Counted from the first letter of the stretch, positions 1 through 10,646 are shown. The stretch is 64,000 bases of DNA from Tanypteryx hageni (GCA_028673005.1 CM054114.1:129352470-129416469); one strand, 5' to 3'. Notes: generated by a model from the sequence alone, not told the origin. Translations and numbers: made by a program.

Positions 1-223
1 TGGCGTCCTCAACGTCATGATCCTTACCTTGACATTTACGTTTTTTGGATGCTCCCTGTTTCCATTCTCGCAATTTACTTTGCTGGTGTATCAAGTGTGC
101 AAATGTAGTTTTTGGTACTCCAGTCATCTCCGCCAAACGACGATGACTGATATTGGGCGGATGGCCTTTTATTTGGTCCAGTAAGGCAATTTTTTCTGCT
201 AGTGACAAATTTTTACGTTGCAT
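1..223 (-). CDS. Tigger/CENP-B-like transposase, N-terminal part
   Basis: A continuous reading frame begins at the ATG at 223-221 and runs off the window after 74 codons. It starts MQRKNLSLAEKIALLDQIKG, followed by residues reading ISHRRLAEMTGVPKTTFAHL, the pattern of a CENP-B N-terminal helix-turn-helix (psq type) that binds transposon ends in Tigger/pogo families. A basic KKRKC segment follows. The DDE catalytic domain would lie outside the window. No stop or frameshift is visible in this part, so it may be a fairly young copy, or a domesticated CENP-B-like gene if the rest is intact. The Tigger-like terminus at 775 favours a transposon. Confidence 0.7.
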   Translation of the reverse strand, partial: MQRKNLSLAEKIALLDQIKGHPPNISHRRLAEMTGVPKTTFAHLIHQQSKLREWKQGASKKRKCQGKDHDVEDA

Positions 224-775
224 CTTGTTTAAGTGCCAAAATTTTATAAAATAAAAATAAAAAAATTATCACAAATAACAGCACTGAAAAATCTCTACAC
301 TTACTGATTCGGTGTTTGGTCAGTATGAATGATAATACAAGTGCACACAACTTAAGCTAGTTAGAGACTTTGCTCTGAGAAGGCAAATCGAGTGTGAGAC
401 GACTGATGAGTCATTCAAGTGCGACAATTAGAAGAGCTGGGGGAGAAACAAAGTGAAAGGAGAAGGAAGAGGGAAAATATGCAAAACCAAGCTTCTTAAT
501 GAGTTGATGGGTCACAAGGGTCAACTGGAAGGCTAGAGGAGATCCGAGAGAAACTAGAAAGAAGAGAGAGAATACGCAAAACAAGGCTTCCTGTCTGCCA
601 CGGTTGTGTATATGTACCTCGAGTGCTGCAGTCTCCTGCCCCAATTAAACGGCATGTTGTCCCGATTAAGCAAAGAAAACTGGCTATTTTCTCGATTAGG
701 TTCTGTTCTTTAAGATTTGTCCCAAATAAATGGCTGCCCTGATTAACCGGTGGCCCAAATAACTGGAATGCACTG
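1..775 (-). mobile_element. pogo/Tigger-type DNA transposon, cut by window edge
   Basis: The right boundary on the + strand is at 775. Read on the minus strand, the element starts TA then CAGTGCATTCCAGTTATTTG, a terminus typical of Tigger elements (CAG start, TA target). The transposase start codon lies at 223, so 224-775 is 5' leader. The other end lies beyond base 1. The lower-numbered half of the leader looks non-coding. Confidence 0.65.
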
Positions 776-1199
776 TAATTCCAATTATCTCACTTCTCAG
801 GCTTCAACAGTATATGATTGATACAGTGACCTTGAGGTATTTTCCATTATAATTTTCACCTAAATTATACAAATGCAGCATATGAGCTCAGTGTTTACTT
901 TTAAATAAAAAATTTTATTTTAGGATTTTTTTACAATTTACTATTTTCCATCTTGTTCCATAATAAGATTAGCTCAAATCCCAAAAAGGCCAGCTATGAG
1001 GACTTTACTGCAGCTTCTAGCTTGATTGCGAGGATGTCTAAAAATAATTCAGTTTGGTTTCTCAATTGAGGAAATAAATAAATGTATGATTGTATGAAAA
1101 CTGATTAAAAAATCCAATGCATTGAGATATTTTAAACACAGTAGTTGTATCTGAAACATTGTTACTACATTAAGTAAGTCTGAATTTCTGTTTTAAGTA

Positions 1200-2102
1200 C
1201 ACTCAGACCATGGTTTGCACGGGAGATGCGTTCTGAGAAATGAGAGCGCTAAATGGAGTCATTTTACTATTATATATCGGGAGATGCATGACTGACAGCA
1301 TTATTTCTTACCTATGAGGGATTCATTTAGATATGTCATAGAGAAGCATAATGCACTGGAGTACTGAAAATCCATATACACTAGGAATGAACACAATATG
1401 AAATGACAAATCAAATTATTATAAATGCAAAATAACATTTTTATGACATCACAATGGGAAAATTGACCTGACTTTGACACATACTTTTTGAAAAATAAAT
1501 CCAATCAGCTGTTTTGCAAGCCTCTTCCTCTCTAGAAGCAATTCCCTGTAGCAGGAGATACCATCAACCACTATTCTCTTCACTAATTAGCTGCATTCCC
1601 AGTCCATATCATTTTCAGAAAGTAGCTCAATTGCCTTCTTGATCTTCGTAATGCTTTCTGTCAAAACTACCGTGCTCAACTTTCTTTCTAATGGAGTTTA
1701 GGTTGTATCAGTGTCCTCGATCTTCATTTGAGCACAATGCTGTTCCAACTCTTTCAGTTTCTCATTCGCTGCTCCTGTGAGACTGCATCAACTTTTTTAC
1801 ATCTTTGACATCCAGTTTATTTAGTCCTTGTGTGCAAAATTTGATGATATCACTGATGACTGTTTTATCTATCCCCTCGAATCACAGGAAATCGTTGCAT
1901 ACCTCAGGAAACACTTTGACTTCCATCCATGCTTCACTGATATTATTAATAACCTTCATGATATTGTATGTTTTCCAAAATTCTTCTATTGTGTTTGTTG
2001 CATAGAAGGTAATAATGTATAAAAGTCGTTTGAAAAATTCAGGACCAAAAGCATTATAATGAAACAGGATTAAACAAAGCAGCACTAAGAGGGGTCTGAG
2101 TG
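1200..2102 (-). mobile_element. Internally deleted Tigger-like element
   Basis: A 903-bp element with 10/10 terminal inverted repeats CACTCAGACC, flanked by TA at 1198-1199 and 2103-2104. It carries a decayed C-terminal transposase fragment on the minus strand and lacks the N-terminal and catalytic regions, so it is non-autonomous. Confidence 0.65.
1587..2085 (-). pseudogene. Tigger/jerky-type transposase C-terminal remnant
   Basis: On the minus strand, 2085 to about 1882 reads FWKTYNIMKVINNISEAWME then a segment rich in V and F. This resembles the 'nI..aW.ev' segment that follows the DDE domain in Tigger and jerky-like transposases. After at least one in-frame stop, reading continues through a K/E-rich, helix-forming tail (VKDVKKLMQSH, NEKLKELEQH) to a stop at 1589-1587. 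The catalytic DDD residues are absent. The assignment rests on pattern recognition. Confidence 0.5.
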
Positions 2103-2279
2103 TAATTCAGATATGATAAATCTGCTGTACATTACAACTTAATTTTGAAATTTGATTTCATTTTGAAGTTCGAGTTAATAAGCCAAGTTCCTATAATTAA
2201 TTTTTTATTAGCTTTAAGCCCAAGTTATTCAATTCACACCTTGCTTATTTCTAAATTCAAATCTAAAATTAGTTGAACC

Positions 2280-3029
2280 CATGGGCATACTGATAGGCCC
2301 CTCAATGTGGGGGGCCCCTAGATTTAAGGGGCCCTCAATCATTTAAACTGTAGTGTTGAAGGCATCTAACACCCGCTTTAAGAACCTGGAAAAGGGAATT
2401 GCGACTTCAACAATACAGTTTTATAACGCTGAAAAGAGGCATTTCTCGGTATGAAAATCAGTGCAAGATATAGGCTACGATTATATGACTTCATCTCTCG
2501 CTCTTAGACCAATGTATTTTCTTACGTGTCAACACTTCTTGAGTGTTACATATAGCTAGGGAAGGTTATTGTGCTTATTTGTGTATATTGTGTGTATTTA
2601 CTTGTTAAGTGAAGCATGAGTTCTGTGTACACTGTTCAGTGTTATAAAGGATGATGACATGACTTCAATTACTGGTCAGTCCGGTAGTCACTACTTGAGA
2701 CCTCCAATGTCATCATGAAGTAAGTTTTTCTTTTCATATACGTAGGTAGAGTTTGGTTGACGTGCAACCCCCTTTCTTTTCGACACCACAAGCCACCCCT
2801 GATGGCACATAAGATTTTACTTATCGTATTTATTCACTAGTGGGCTGTTCAAGTATTACGACAGCAAATGTTTAGCTATTTTTGACTTCCCCATGTCAGC
2901 ATTTGGGTGACCACCTCCTTCGTCTTACGTAAGATTTTGTCATACCCCCCTTTTTCAATAAAAATTAGAAAATGCATAGTTATGCATGGCAATACTTTCT
3001 AATGTCTTCTTAAAGCATTGCAATGTATT
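2280..3029. other. Gene-free stretch with GGGGCCCC-rich repeat edge
   Basis: No coding potential was recognised. Around 2285-2340 the sequence is unusually G/C-rich (GTGGGGGGCCCC, AAGGGGCCCT) against an AT-rich background. A similar block in opposite orientation lies at 5932-5990 (CCCCCCACAAC-like on the minus strand). The two may be ends of one degraded transposon. Confidence 0.3.
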
Positions 3030-3033
3030 TTAA

Positions 3034-3961
3034 CCCTCCAGCAGATACACCCTATATTCAGACAAGCAGGTGCATGGTAGCAAATTTGCTACCATAATGT
3101 TTTCCTCAAATTTTGTCGTATTATACATGCTTTCTAGGACGGTGAGTCTTTATTATTAAAAATGATCAAGTTTACAAAATAAATTTTATATTTGCATTAA
3201 AATAATATAATCTTTTAAAACATCTGGCAAAAATTAATAATTTCTGTAATGTCTGCTGTGCAGGTAACAAAATATTTTTTTTTTATTATAAAGGCAGCAT
3301 AATGGTAAACATATATAGGGCTAAATCATGATTGTTGGAGGATATATAAGAAATTGCAACATTAATGACAACAATTTTACATTACCCTTCAAATAAAATA
3401 TCATTTTTCTGGCTGGTTATTTTTCTTCGCTTTGTCATCAAAAATATAAAAAAATTCTTAAGATAATATTAAGTTGGTAAAAAAGTAGGTAGCACATGTG
3501 TTGTATACATAATAACATTAACAAAGGCACAGTTTAAAACATGATTTAAAAATATCAATAAATGAATAAGACAAAAGTAATTTAGTTAAGGTGTATTAAA
3601 CACAAGTCAGATTCAGAAAAATTATTTTTTGATTCACACTTTGTACACGTAATAACTGTATGGAATTTATAAATCAATTCAATAAAGTTAAGAAAGTAAT
3701 GCTTTACCAACTACAGTGTAACATGTTACGTAATAAGAAATACATGACCGGGTGCACAGTAGCATTTTTTACCAATATACTATAAAATATTATTAAGGAC
3801 TTAGGTCTGCACTAAACATGGGGATAAATGCCATTGAATGACAAGTATGAAGACTAGAAGATATAGGAGCCAGAGTAAACAAGTGGCAATCACGTGCAAT
3901 TTGTTTACTTTTTATCAAATTTCAATGGTAGTAGATTTACACCAGCGCACCTGCTCAAGGG
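3034..3961. mobile_element. TTAA-flanked piggyBac-type MITE
   Basis: A 928-bp AT-rich, non-coding element. It is bounded by TTAA at 3030-3033 and 3962-3965. The left end is CCCTCCAGCAG and the right end, reverse-complemented, is CCCTTGAGCAG (9/11). TTAA duplication and CCCT-type ends are hallmarks of piggyBac elements. Just inside each end there is a subterminal match (GCAGGTGCATGG on the left; GCAGGTGCGCTGG on the right, minus strand). No transposase was found, so it would need help in trans. Confidence 0.65.
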
Positions 3962-4118
3962 TTAATGCTCATTAAAGCACAATGAGGAAAAATTTATCAG
4001 AGCAAACAAGCTAAAGTTATCATGAAAAAAAGAACTTAGTTACTTCCACAAATTTAATTTTAAACGACCGGTTTCACTACGATCGTAGCATTCAATTTTA
4101 AGAATTTTATACTTTCTC

Positions 4119-4620
4119 CATTATGGGGTACTAATGCTACACATTTCTGCCAAATTTTAATGTTGTAGTACTTCTAGAAGTGAAATAATATTTTTCCAAT
4201 TGTTTAAATTTTAAACATTTTTAACGGCCGCCCCAAAATGTTTATAAAGAGATTCAAATGTTTATTTGAGCAAATGCATTACTCTGTACATAACTTGAAA
4301 ATTTCAACTTCCTAGCTCATACCTTAATGTCTAAACAGTTATCTATTTGTTTAAACTTTAAGAATTTTTAACTGCCAAACAAATAAAAATATCCAAATTT
4401 GTATAATCCCCATTTCGTTTTTTTACAAATCCTACATCTAAAAAAAATTTCAGCTCCGTGGCACATTCGAAAATACATAAACCTTGAAAATTTGTTTAAA
4501 CAATTGCGAATTTTTAGAGGCCGCATTGTTGCGCTTTTTCAAGATTTTCGTTTTTTCTAGCTGTTTTTGCCCAAAATCCTACCTATGAAAAAAATTTCGA
4601 ATCTTCAGCTCATCTGGAAG
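4119..4620. repeat. Divergent ~130-bp tandem units, same family as 10927-11440
   Basis: About four degenerate units follow each other. Each carries an AAATTTCAGCT-like box, then a TAGCTCAT or CATCTGGAAG segment, then TTGTTTAAA and AATTTTTAACGGCCGC-like end. The whole block is closely similar to 10927-11440, with the same order of units. Single related units occur at about 26100-26220 and 43640-43765. Confidence 0.6.
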
Positions 4621-4749
4621 TGCCTAAACATTAGTATCCTCCTATATGTTATATATCATTATATATCATTCTATATAGACGTTTCTTACAGAGGAGGAGG
4701 ATATAACATACATATAACATGCATATAGGAGGATACTAATGTTTAGGCA
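4621..4749. repeat. Inverted repeat / foldback
   Basis: The left arm at 4621-4654 (TGCCTAAACATTAGTATCC onwards) is the reverse complement of 4712-4749 apart from a 4-nt insertion in the right arm. The AT-rich loop is about 57 nt. Related sequence follows the sister repeat at 11430-11500 in a different arrangement. Confidence 0.7.
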
Positions 4750-4807
4750 ATGCCAATGTCCTACATTTACTCTCAACCTCTTCCCATCTAACTCCACATC
4801 GTTATCA

Positions 4808-4969
4808 CCTTATCACCTGGTACATCTTCCGTCTTGGAAGTTTGTGCTTTTTTACCACGTGGAGTAGGTTTCTTTTTAGCTGGAGGGGCTTCCTCTGCAG
4901 CCTTTGCAGTGGCTTTTGCTCTACCAGCACCTTTTTTCGTAGCTTTAGCGTAACTAAGTTCTTTTTTTC
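4808..4969 (-). pseudogene. Short Lys/Ala-rich coding-like fragment, unrecognised
   Basis: On the minus strand, starting just after a TGA at about 4967, a stretch of about 50 codons reads KKELSYAKATKKGAGRAKAT then AKAAEEAPPAKKK and RGKKAQTSKTEDVPGDK. The composition is like a nuclear basic tail (histone H1-like or a PARP/HMG N-terminus). There is no start codon or supporting exon structure. It could be a processed-gene fragment or chance coding; I do not assign a function. Confidence 0.3.
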
Positions 4970-4991
4970 ATGATGAGTACATTCCACAGGG

Positions 4992-5420
4992 TTGAGCCTG
5001 ACCTCATTATTGATAAAGGTAAAGTTATGTTTACCAAAAAATCAGTTAAATACTACTAAAAGAATTCTAATGTTGGGCGAAACGCAGGGAACGAGCAGGT
5101 GGAAGCTTGCTGTGGATGAGCCGTCGCGACACGTAAATTGCACTGAAAAAGTAAAAAATTTCTTAAATAAAAAATCTTATGCAAGCATTGGTTATACTCC
5201 GTCAGCTTTTCCTAGAACCCCCTTTCCTCCAAAGGGGGTTAACTACAGGTGCCAGGGGCCTAGCTCCTACATCTGTAAATTTTGCCACTACCCAATATTC
5301 CATGTGAAAAGGGGTTCTTTGAAGTGCACCGGCATCATACAATACACGGGATCGATGGCTTCACTTCCTTTCCAAAGGATTACTTGTCATATCTTAATGC
5401 AAATAAAAACAAATTTGTAA
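4992..5420 (+). pseudogene. Unrecognised open stretch with Cys-rich motif
   Basis: A reading frame of 142 codons on the + strand. Its second half contains NYRCQGPSSYICKFCHYPIF followed by H and C residues, a spacing that could bind zinc. I recognise no family. Base composition is less AT-rich than its flanks. It lies among transposon debris, so a decayed mobile-element gene is the likeliest explanation. Confidence 0.25.
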
Positions 5421-5549
5421 ACTTCCACTAGACAAATTTATTACAATAAATTTCTCAAGTGGAAACTTACAAAATTCTATTTTATTTACTTTATGGAATC
5501 TTTCCACAAAGTTGAGCCTTCCATGTTGGAATATGTTGTCATATTTTTT

Positions 5550-5650
5550 AGCCGTAAAATATCATGGACCTCGGCCAGGAATCGAACCCACAATACTTGA
5601 AATCATTGACGAGTATTTCAACCACTGCTCCACTGGAGTTGACCGATAAC
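5550..5650 (-). repeat. tRNA-derived SINE head
   Basis: On the minus strand the sequence has a tRNA-like 5' part with an A-box-like segment (GTGGAGCAGTGGTTGAAATA) and a B box (GGGTTCGATTCC) about 45 bp later. No acceptor stem closes around it, so it is not a functional tRNA. Confidence 0.5.
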
Positions 5651-6456
5651 TGTAATTTAATAAACATGCTCAATGTCATAGAGTAATGAATACATCTTAT
5701 TTTTCTTGTGTCTCTATGTCATTATAAAGATTGTTATGCATAATATAATATTTTGAACCCATTATTCCAAATGGACTAAAGTTAATAAAAGATACAAACT
5801 TATTACTATAATTTTTTATAATTTCATATTTTCAAAATATCATTAGCATTTCTGTGAGGGGGTGGTTGAATTCTTCTTTTAATATACAGGCAATGATAAA
5901 TAATTCAGCTTGGAAAATATTTAAGATATCCATAGGGGGGCCCGTATTGTTTGTTGTGGGGGGGCTCCGAGATTTTCCTGTATGCCACTGATTGAAATGA
6001 TAGGATTCAAAGGAATTTGGAAGTGTAAGTACTACGTCTATCCAACTATTATTGGATCATAATAAAGCCAATTCCAATGAAAATTTCTCTTTCACATTTA
6101 TTCTCTATTTTTAATATATTTTCATTACACAGTTCTTTTAAAAAATCTTGATAATTTTCCCTTATGTGCAGCAAAATTGGTTTGACAAAAAGGTATACGA
6201 CATCATTGATTTTCATCTGCTTTTTTTGGAGTTACTGATATATCAATTATAAGCAGTGCTTGAAATAGAAAATACTATGAAATGGAATGCTTGCTTTGGT
6301 AGTGGAACCCTAGGCAGCGGACACAAAATTCATATACCGATATAACTGTAAATCATAATAGAGGATCTGTGCCTACTCAAACAGTTTCTAGTGAGTTTTT
6401 ATAGATGGCGATATCCCATGCAATCTTTGTGCTGGTGCAGCTAGCATTGAATGATA
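5651..6456. other. AT-rich stretch without recognised genes
   Basis: Apart from the GC-rich block at 5932-5990, I see only AT-rich unique-looking sequence and a short (TA)n run at 6457-6477 that borders the following Penelope-like element. Confidence 0.4.
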
Positions 6457-6477
6457 TATATATATATATATATATAT

Positions 6478-7610
6478 CAGATACTCTTTCGCTGAAGAAG
6501 GGCATAACCTTGCGTGTGTTTTTGTCTTTTTGTGTTCGTGTGTTTCATGTGTCTCTTCGACGCCCCCAGCAGCCTGCCAGCTTGGTCCTCAACTTGGTAA
6601 GAGTCCGCTGGGCATCCCTCAACACCTTGTTGCCACCCTCATCACTACCTTTTCTTTTCCTTTAGTTAATATATATGCTGCCCACCCAATTCTTACCTCT
6701 TCCTCCCATCAGTCCCTCTTTATCAACCTTTTTGCCAATCCTCCGCTCCTCTCCTTCCGCCGGCCCCCAAATTTGGGAAATATCTTGTGGAGGAAGGATC
6801 TTCCCACTTCTACCACGCTTCTTGCAATAGGTTCCCACCCCTGCGGAAAACCTCGCTGCCTCACTTGCCCTATCCACCTACCATCATCTTCTTTCTCGAG
6901 TTCCTCCTCCAACATCACCTACCCCATCACCTCCAGAAGCAACTGCACCACCCGTAACGTCATTTACCTCCTTACCTGCACCCTTTGTCCCGCGTTTTAC
7001 GTAGGCCTCACCAGCAATCCGTTAAACATCCGAATGAACGGTCACCGGAATAGCGTTTCTCTCAGACGCCCCCTGCCAGTTGCATTACATGCTAATACCC
7101 ACAATGTTCCCTTTAATAGTTGCTACAATGTTAGGATTATTCGCGCTTTACCCTATGACACTCCTGCCCCCCTTCTCCGACACTGGGAACTAGCACATAT
7201 CCATCTTCTCGACTCTTTCTCTCCGCCTGGCCTCAACCTCCGCTAACCCTATTAGCCCCCTTACAATGTTTCCTTGTTACTTTGTAACTATTCGGACTCT
7301 ACCTCATCACACTCCCTCTTTATTGGCTATCCACCCCTCCTACTCCCCACCTCCTCCAATCATCAACCTTCCCACATCACCCTGTCATTCCCCGCCCAGT
7401 GTGTCACTTTACGTTACTCTTTCGCTGAAGAAGGGCTTAGGCCCGATAAGCTTGCGTGTGTTTTTGTGTTCGTGTGTTTTACGTGTCTCTTCGACACCCC
7501 CAGCAGCCTGCCAGCTTGGTCCTCAACTTGGTGAGTGTCCGCTGGGCTTCCCTCAACACCTTGTTGCCACCCTCATCACTACCTTTTCTTTTCCTTTAGT
7601 TAATATATAT
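6478..7610 (+). mobile_element. Penelope-like element, 5'-truncated, with two direct pLTRs
   Basis: Two direct copies of a ~190-bp repeat (6478-6670 and 7416-7605, from CTCTTTCGCTGAAGAAGGGC to TTTTCTTTTCCTTTAGTTAA) flank a GIY-YIG endonuclease coding region. Tandem pseudo-LTRs are typical of Penelope-like retroelements. The reverse transcriptase domain is missing. Both outer edges touch TA runs. The left pLTR has lost about 9 nt (TTAGGCCCG region) that the right copy keeps. Confidence 0.8.
6678..7246 (+). CDS. PLE GIY-YIG endonuclease domain (partial polyprotein)
   Basis: The frame carries the C-terminal part of a Penelope-like polyprotein. First comes a linker with PPLLSFRRPPNLGNILWRKD, then a Cys cluster CGKPRCLTCP (zinc-binding-like, typical of Neptune/Penelope lineages). 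The GIY-YIG nuclease follows: NVIYLLTCTLCPAFYVGLTS, then NIRMNGHRNSV with the conserved Arg. It ends in SFSPPGLNLR and TAA at 7244-7246. The frame is open upstream into the left pLTR (to about 6530), but that part is not conserved protein. The nuclease cuts target DNA for target-primed insertion. The frame is uninterrupted, but without the RT this copy cannot move by itself. It is closely similar to the C-terminus of the PLE at 26617-28030. Confidence 0.85.
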
Positions 7611-10600
7611 ATCATCATAGGTAGTCTGTCCGTAGACAGGTCCGTGATTATTCATGGTTAAACCTGGTTCTCCATATACTCCTATTTTCCGCTGTCCTCT
7701 TCATATCTTGATAACTCTCTTTCCCTTTCAAATCGTCTATCAGCTGATACCTTTTCCTACCTCTTTCCCTTTTCCCATCTAGTTTTCCTTCTAACACGTC
7801 TTTAATCATACTCTCTCTCCTCAGGTAATGTCCAACCCAGTTAGCCTTCCTCTTTCTGATAGTCTGTATAATCATTCGCTTCTCTCCTATTCTTCGTAGC
7901 ACTTCATCGTTTTTCATCTTATCTGTCCATTTTATCTTCAGCATTCTCCTCCAAGTCCACATTTCAAAGCTTTCCAAGTATTTGATGTCATTTTTCCTTA
8001 GCGTCCATGTTTCTGCCCCATACAATGCTATACTCCATACGTAGCATTTTATCAACTTCTTGCGGATATCTTCCCTTATATTCCCTGTAAGTAGTTGTTT
8101 CTTTCTCCTGAAAGCCGCTTTTGCTTTTCCTATTCTAGTTTTGATCTCATCCGTACATTTTGCCTCTCGTGTTATGATACTTCCAAGGTATTTATATTCT
8201 GAAACTTGTTCTAATGGCTTTCCCCCAATAGTTATGTTCAGATTCTCTTCTTTACCCGATATTCGAATGACCTTGGATTTTTCTGTATTTATTTCCATAC
8301 CGTATTTTCTACCTGTTATCACTAGTCTATTTATCATTTTTTGTAGTTCCTCTTCCTTTCTTGCTAGAAGTACTTGATCATCTGCGTATTTTACTGTTCT
8401 TATAATCCTTCCTCCAATTTTGAAATCCCCTGTGCCTTCTAAAGCTTCTTGCATTAGACTTTCTCCATATATATTGAATAGGGTTGGCGATAGGCAGCAG
8501 CCTTGTCTTACTCCTCTACCGATATTTATTCCGCAGGCGTCCACATTCTCAAACCTAACCTTTACAACTTGATTCTCATATAGATTCCTAATCAGTCTCC
8601 TGTCTTTCCAGTCTACACCTATATCCTTTAATATCTTCATCAACTTTACCCAATTTACTCTATCAAAGGCCTTCTGCCAGTCTACGAAACATGCGCAGAT
8701 ATCTTGACTGTATTCTATTGCCCTTTCTGATATGATTCTAACTACTCCTATAGCATCTCTAGTTCCTCGTCCTTTTCTGAAACCGAATTGATCTTCCCCT
8801 ATTATTTCTTCTGCCTTTTTCTCCAGCCTTTTATTAAGAATCCTCGTGATGATCTTCGATGTGTGTGACAGAAGGCTTATAGTTCTGTAATCTTTACACT
8901 GCATTGCCTTTGGCTTCTTCTTTAGAGGGATCATTGTTACTTCTAGGAAATCCTGAGGCCATTCTCCCGTGTCGTAAATCTTATTAATTAATTTCGTGAT
9001 CGCTTTTAGTCCTTCTGATCCTATGACTTTAAGTATCTCAGCCGGTATTCCATCGCTGCCCGTGGCTTTCCCCTTCTTTAGTTCCACTATCGCCTTTTCT
9101 ACTTCGCTCTCCATAATACTTGGTCCTAAGTTGTCTTCTTCAATGTTTTTCTCATTTTCCAGTTCTATTTTCCCCTCTCCTGCCTGTTTGCCGTATAATT
9201 CCTTAATGTATTCTTCCCATACCTGTGCTACATCCTTTGTTTCTGAGACTATCTTCCCATCCGTATTCATAATTCCTTTACCACAAATTCCATTAGACTT
9301 CTTATCTTCTAATTCCAGTGCCCTAGCGTACATCATATCGTACCGTCCTAACTTCTCCATTTGTTCTATTTCATCACATTTTCCTTTTATCCAGTTTTCT
9401 CTAGCTTTATCTGTTACCCTTCTCAACTCATTGTTTATACGCCTATAGTTGGCTCTACCTTCTTCACTGTTAACGTTTTTCCATTTTCGTCTCTCATCCA
9501 TTTTCTCCAGCATTTCCTTCGTGATCCATGGTTTTCTGATTTTCTTCTCTTGTTTTCCAATCTCTTTATCCAAGGTATCCTTGATACTGGTTTTAATTTC
9601 ATCCCATTCTATATCAACGGTCTTCGGTTTGTTTTCCAACTTCCTTAGGTTATCTTCCAACTTCATGCTGACTACATCCTGCCTTTCTTTCAGTTTTTCT
9701 AGGTCCCAGTTCTGTCTTTCTCTTCTTGTTTTTCTTATTTGTTTGAGCTTTGTACTCACGTCAACTATTAGAAGGCTGTGATCTGAATCAATGTCCGCTC
9801 CTTGCAATGCCTTGGCATTCTTTATGCTGTTCCTGAATCTTTGTTTTACAAGGATGTAATCTATTTGGCATCTCATTCTATCTCCTGGGCTTTTCCATGT
9901 GTATAACCTTCGTTTATGGTTTTTGAACCATGTATTAGTCACTACAAGGTCATTATTGATGCAGAATTCTACGAGTTTCTCCCCTCCTCGATTTCTCTTT
10001 CCAAGTCCGTATTGCCCGACAACATTTTCTTCCTGTCCTTCTCCGACTATGCTGTTCCAATCTCCCATTATTATGCAGTTTACCTTTCCTCTTCCGTCTT
10101 CTTCGTAAATTTCATTAATTTGCTCATAGATCTCATCTATTTCTTCATCGTCATGAGCTGACGTTGGCATATATACCTGGATTATCAGCATGTCCACTGG
10201 GACTGCTTTTAGCTTTATTGCCATCAGTCTATCGTTCGTTGCTATTATCTTTGTCACGCTTTTCATCATATCATTCCTAAGTACCAGAGCTACTCCCCTT
10301 TCCCCACTATTTCCTCCAGAATAAACTACCGTGAATTCTTCCAAGTCGAACTGTCCTTCTCCCTCCCATCTAGTTTCGCTTAGCCCTATAATGTCAACTC
10401 TATTTCTTCTCATTTCTTCTTTCAAGTTCTCTAGCTTTCCTGCCTTTCTCATAGTTCTTACGTTCCAAGTCCCTATTCGTAATTTACTTTCGACAAATGT
10501 TTTCCTCAAGGCAGTCCCCGCCCGGAGATCCGATTGGGGGACTATTTGACCTCCGGATTGTTTTACCTCGAGAGAACTCATATTGTCCAACCATATAATC

Positions 10601-10642
10601 TTTACTAGGGATTGTAATGTGGTAGTTTCCCTCTTGCTTTCC

Positions 10643-10646
<4 letters not shown>
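7611..10646 (-). mobile_element. Near full-length non-LTR retrotransposon (RTE/CFDP2-like), copy 1
   Basis: The element lies on the minus strand. Its 3' end at 7611 carries a short (TGA)n tail (ATCATCAT on +), and it sits directly against the TA-rich end of the PLE. The 5' side meets a 65-bp (TA)n microsatellite at 10647. It contains one long ORF. A second copy lies at 60337-62004. Confidence 0.85.
7648..10644 (-). CDS. LINE polyprotein: AP endonuclease + reverse transcriptase, intact
   Basis: An uninterrupted 998-codon frame. The most upstream possible start is a GTG at 10644; the first ATG in frame is at 10581. The N-terminal third is an AP-like endonuclease: GTWNVRT (residues 59-65), VDIIGLSETRW, IIMGDWNSIVG, QIDYILVKQRF and SDHSLLIVDV, covering the usual N, E, D and H catalytic residues. 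The RT follows: GSDGIPAEIL, DQFGFRKGRGTRDAI, FVDWQKAFDRVNW (motif A), GVRQGCCLSPTLFN (motif B) and KYADDQVLLA (motif C, Asp755-Asp756). The C-terminus has KYLGSIIT, YGAETWTLRKND and WTWRRMLKIKWTDK. This layout matches arthropod 'craniofacial development protein 2-like' endonuclease-RTs. Exact clade (RTE-like or near) is my inference from the single ORF and short-repeat tail. No broken motif was seen, so it may be active. Confidence 0.9.

Noticed and set aside
5550..5650. Possible tRNA gene on the minus strand (also 21900-21981, 49497-49590, 55768-55862)
   Set aside because: Promoter boxes are present, but no acceptor or anticodon stems pair properly and spacing is wrong; SINE heads explain them.
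6530..6677. Upstream extension of the PLE frame as extra protein
   Set aside because: It lies in the pLTR, is not conserved as protein and merely lacks stops.
8060..10549. Several + strand frames opposite the LINE
   Set aside because: They are complements of the 998-codon LINE frame and repeat opposite LINE copy 2.
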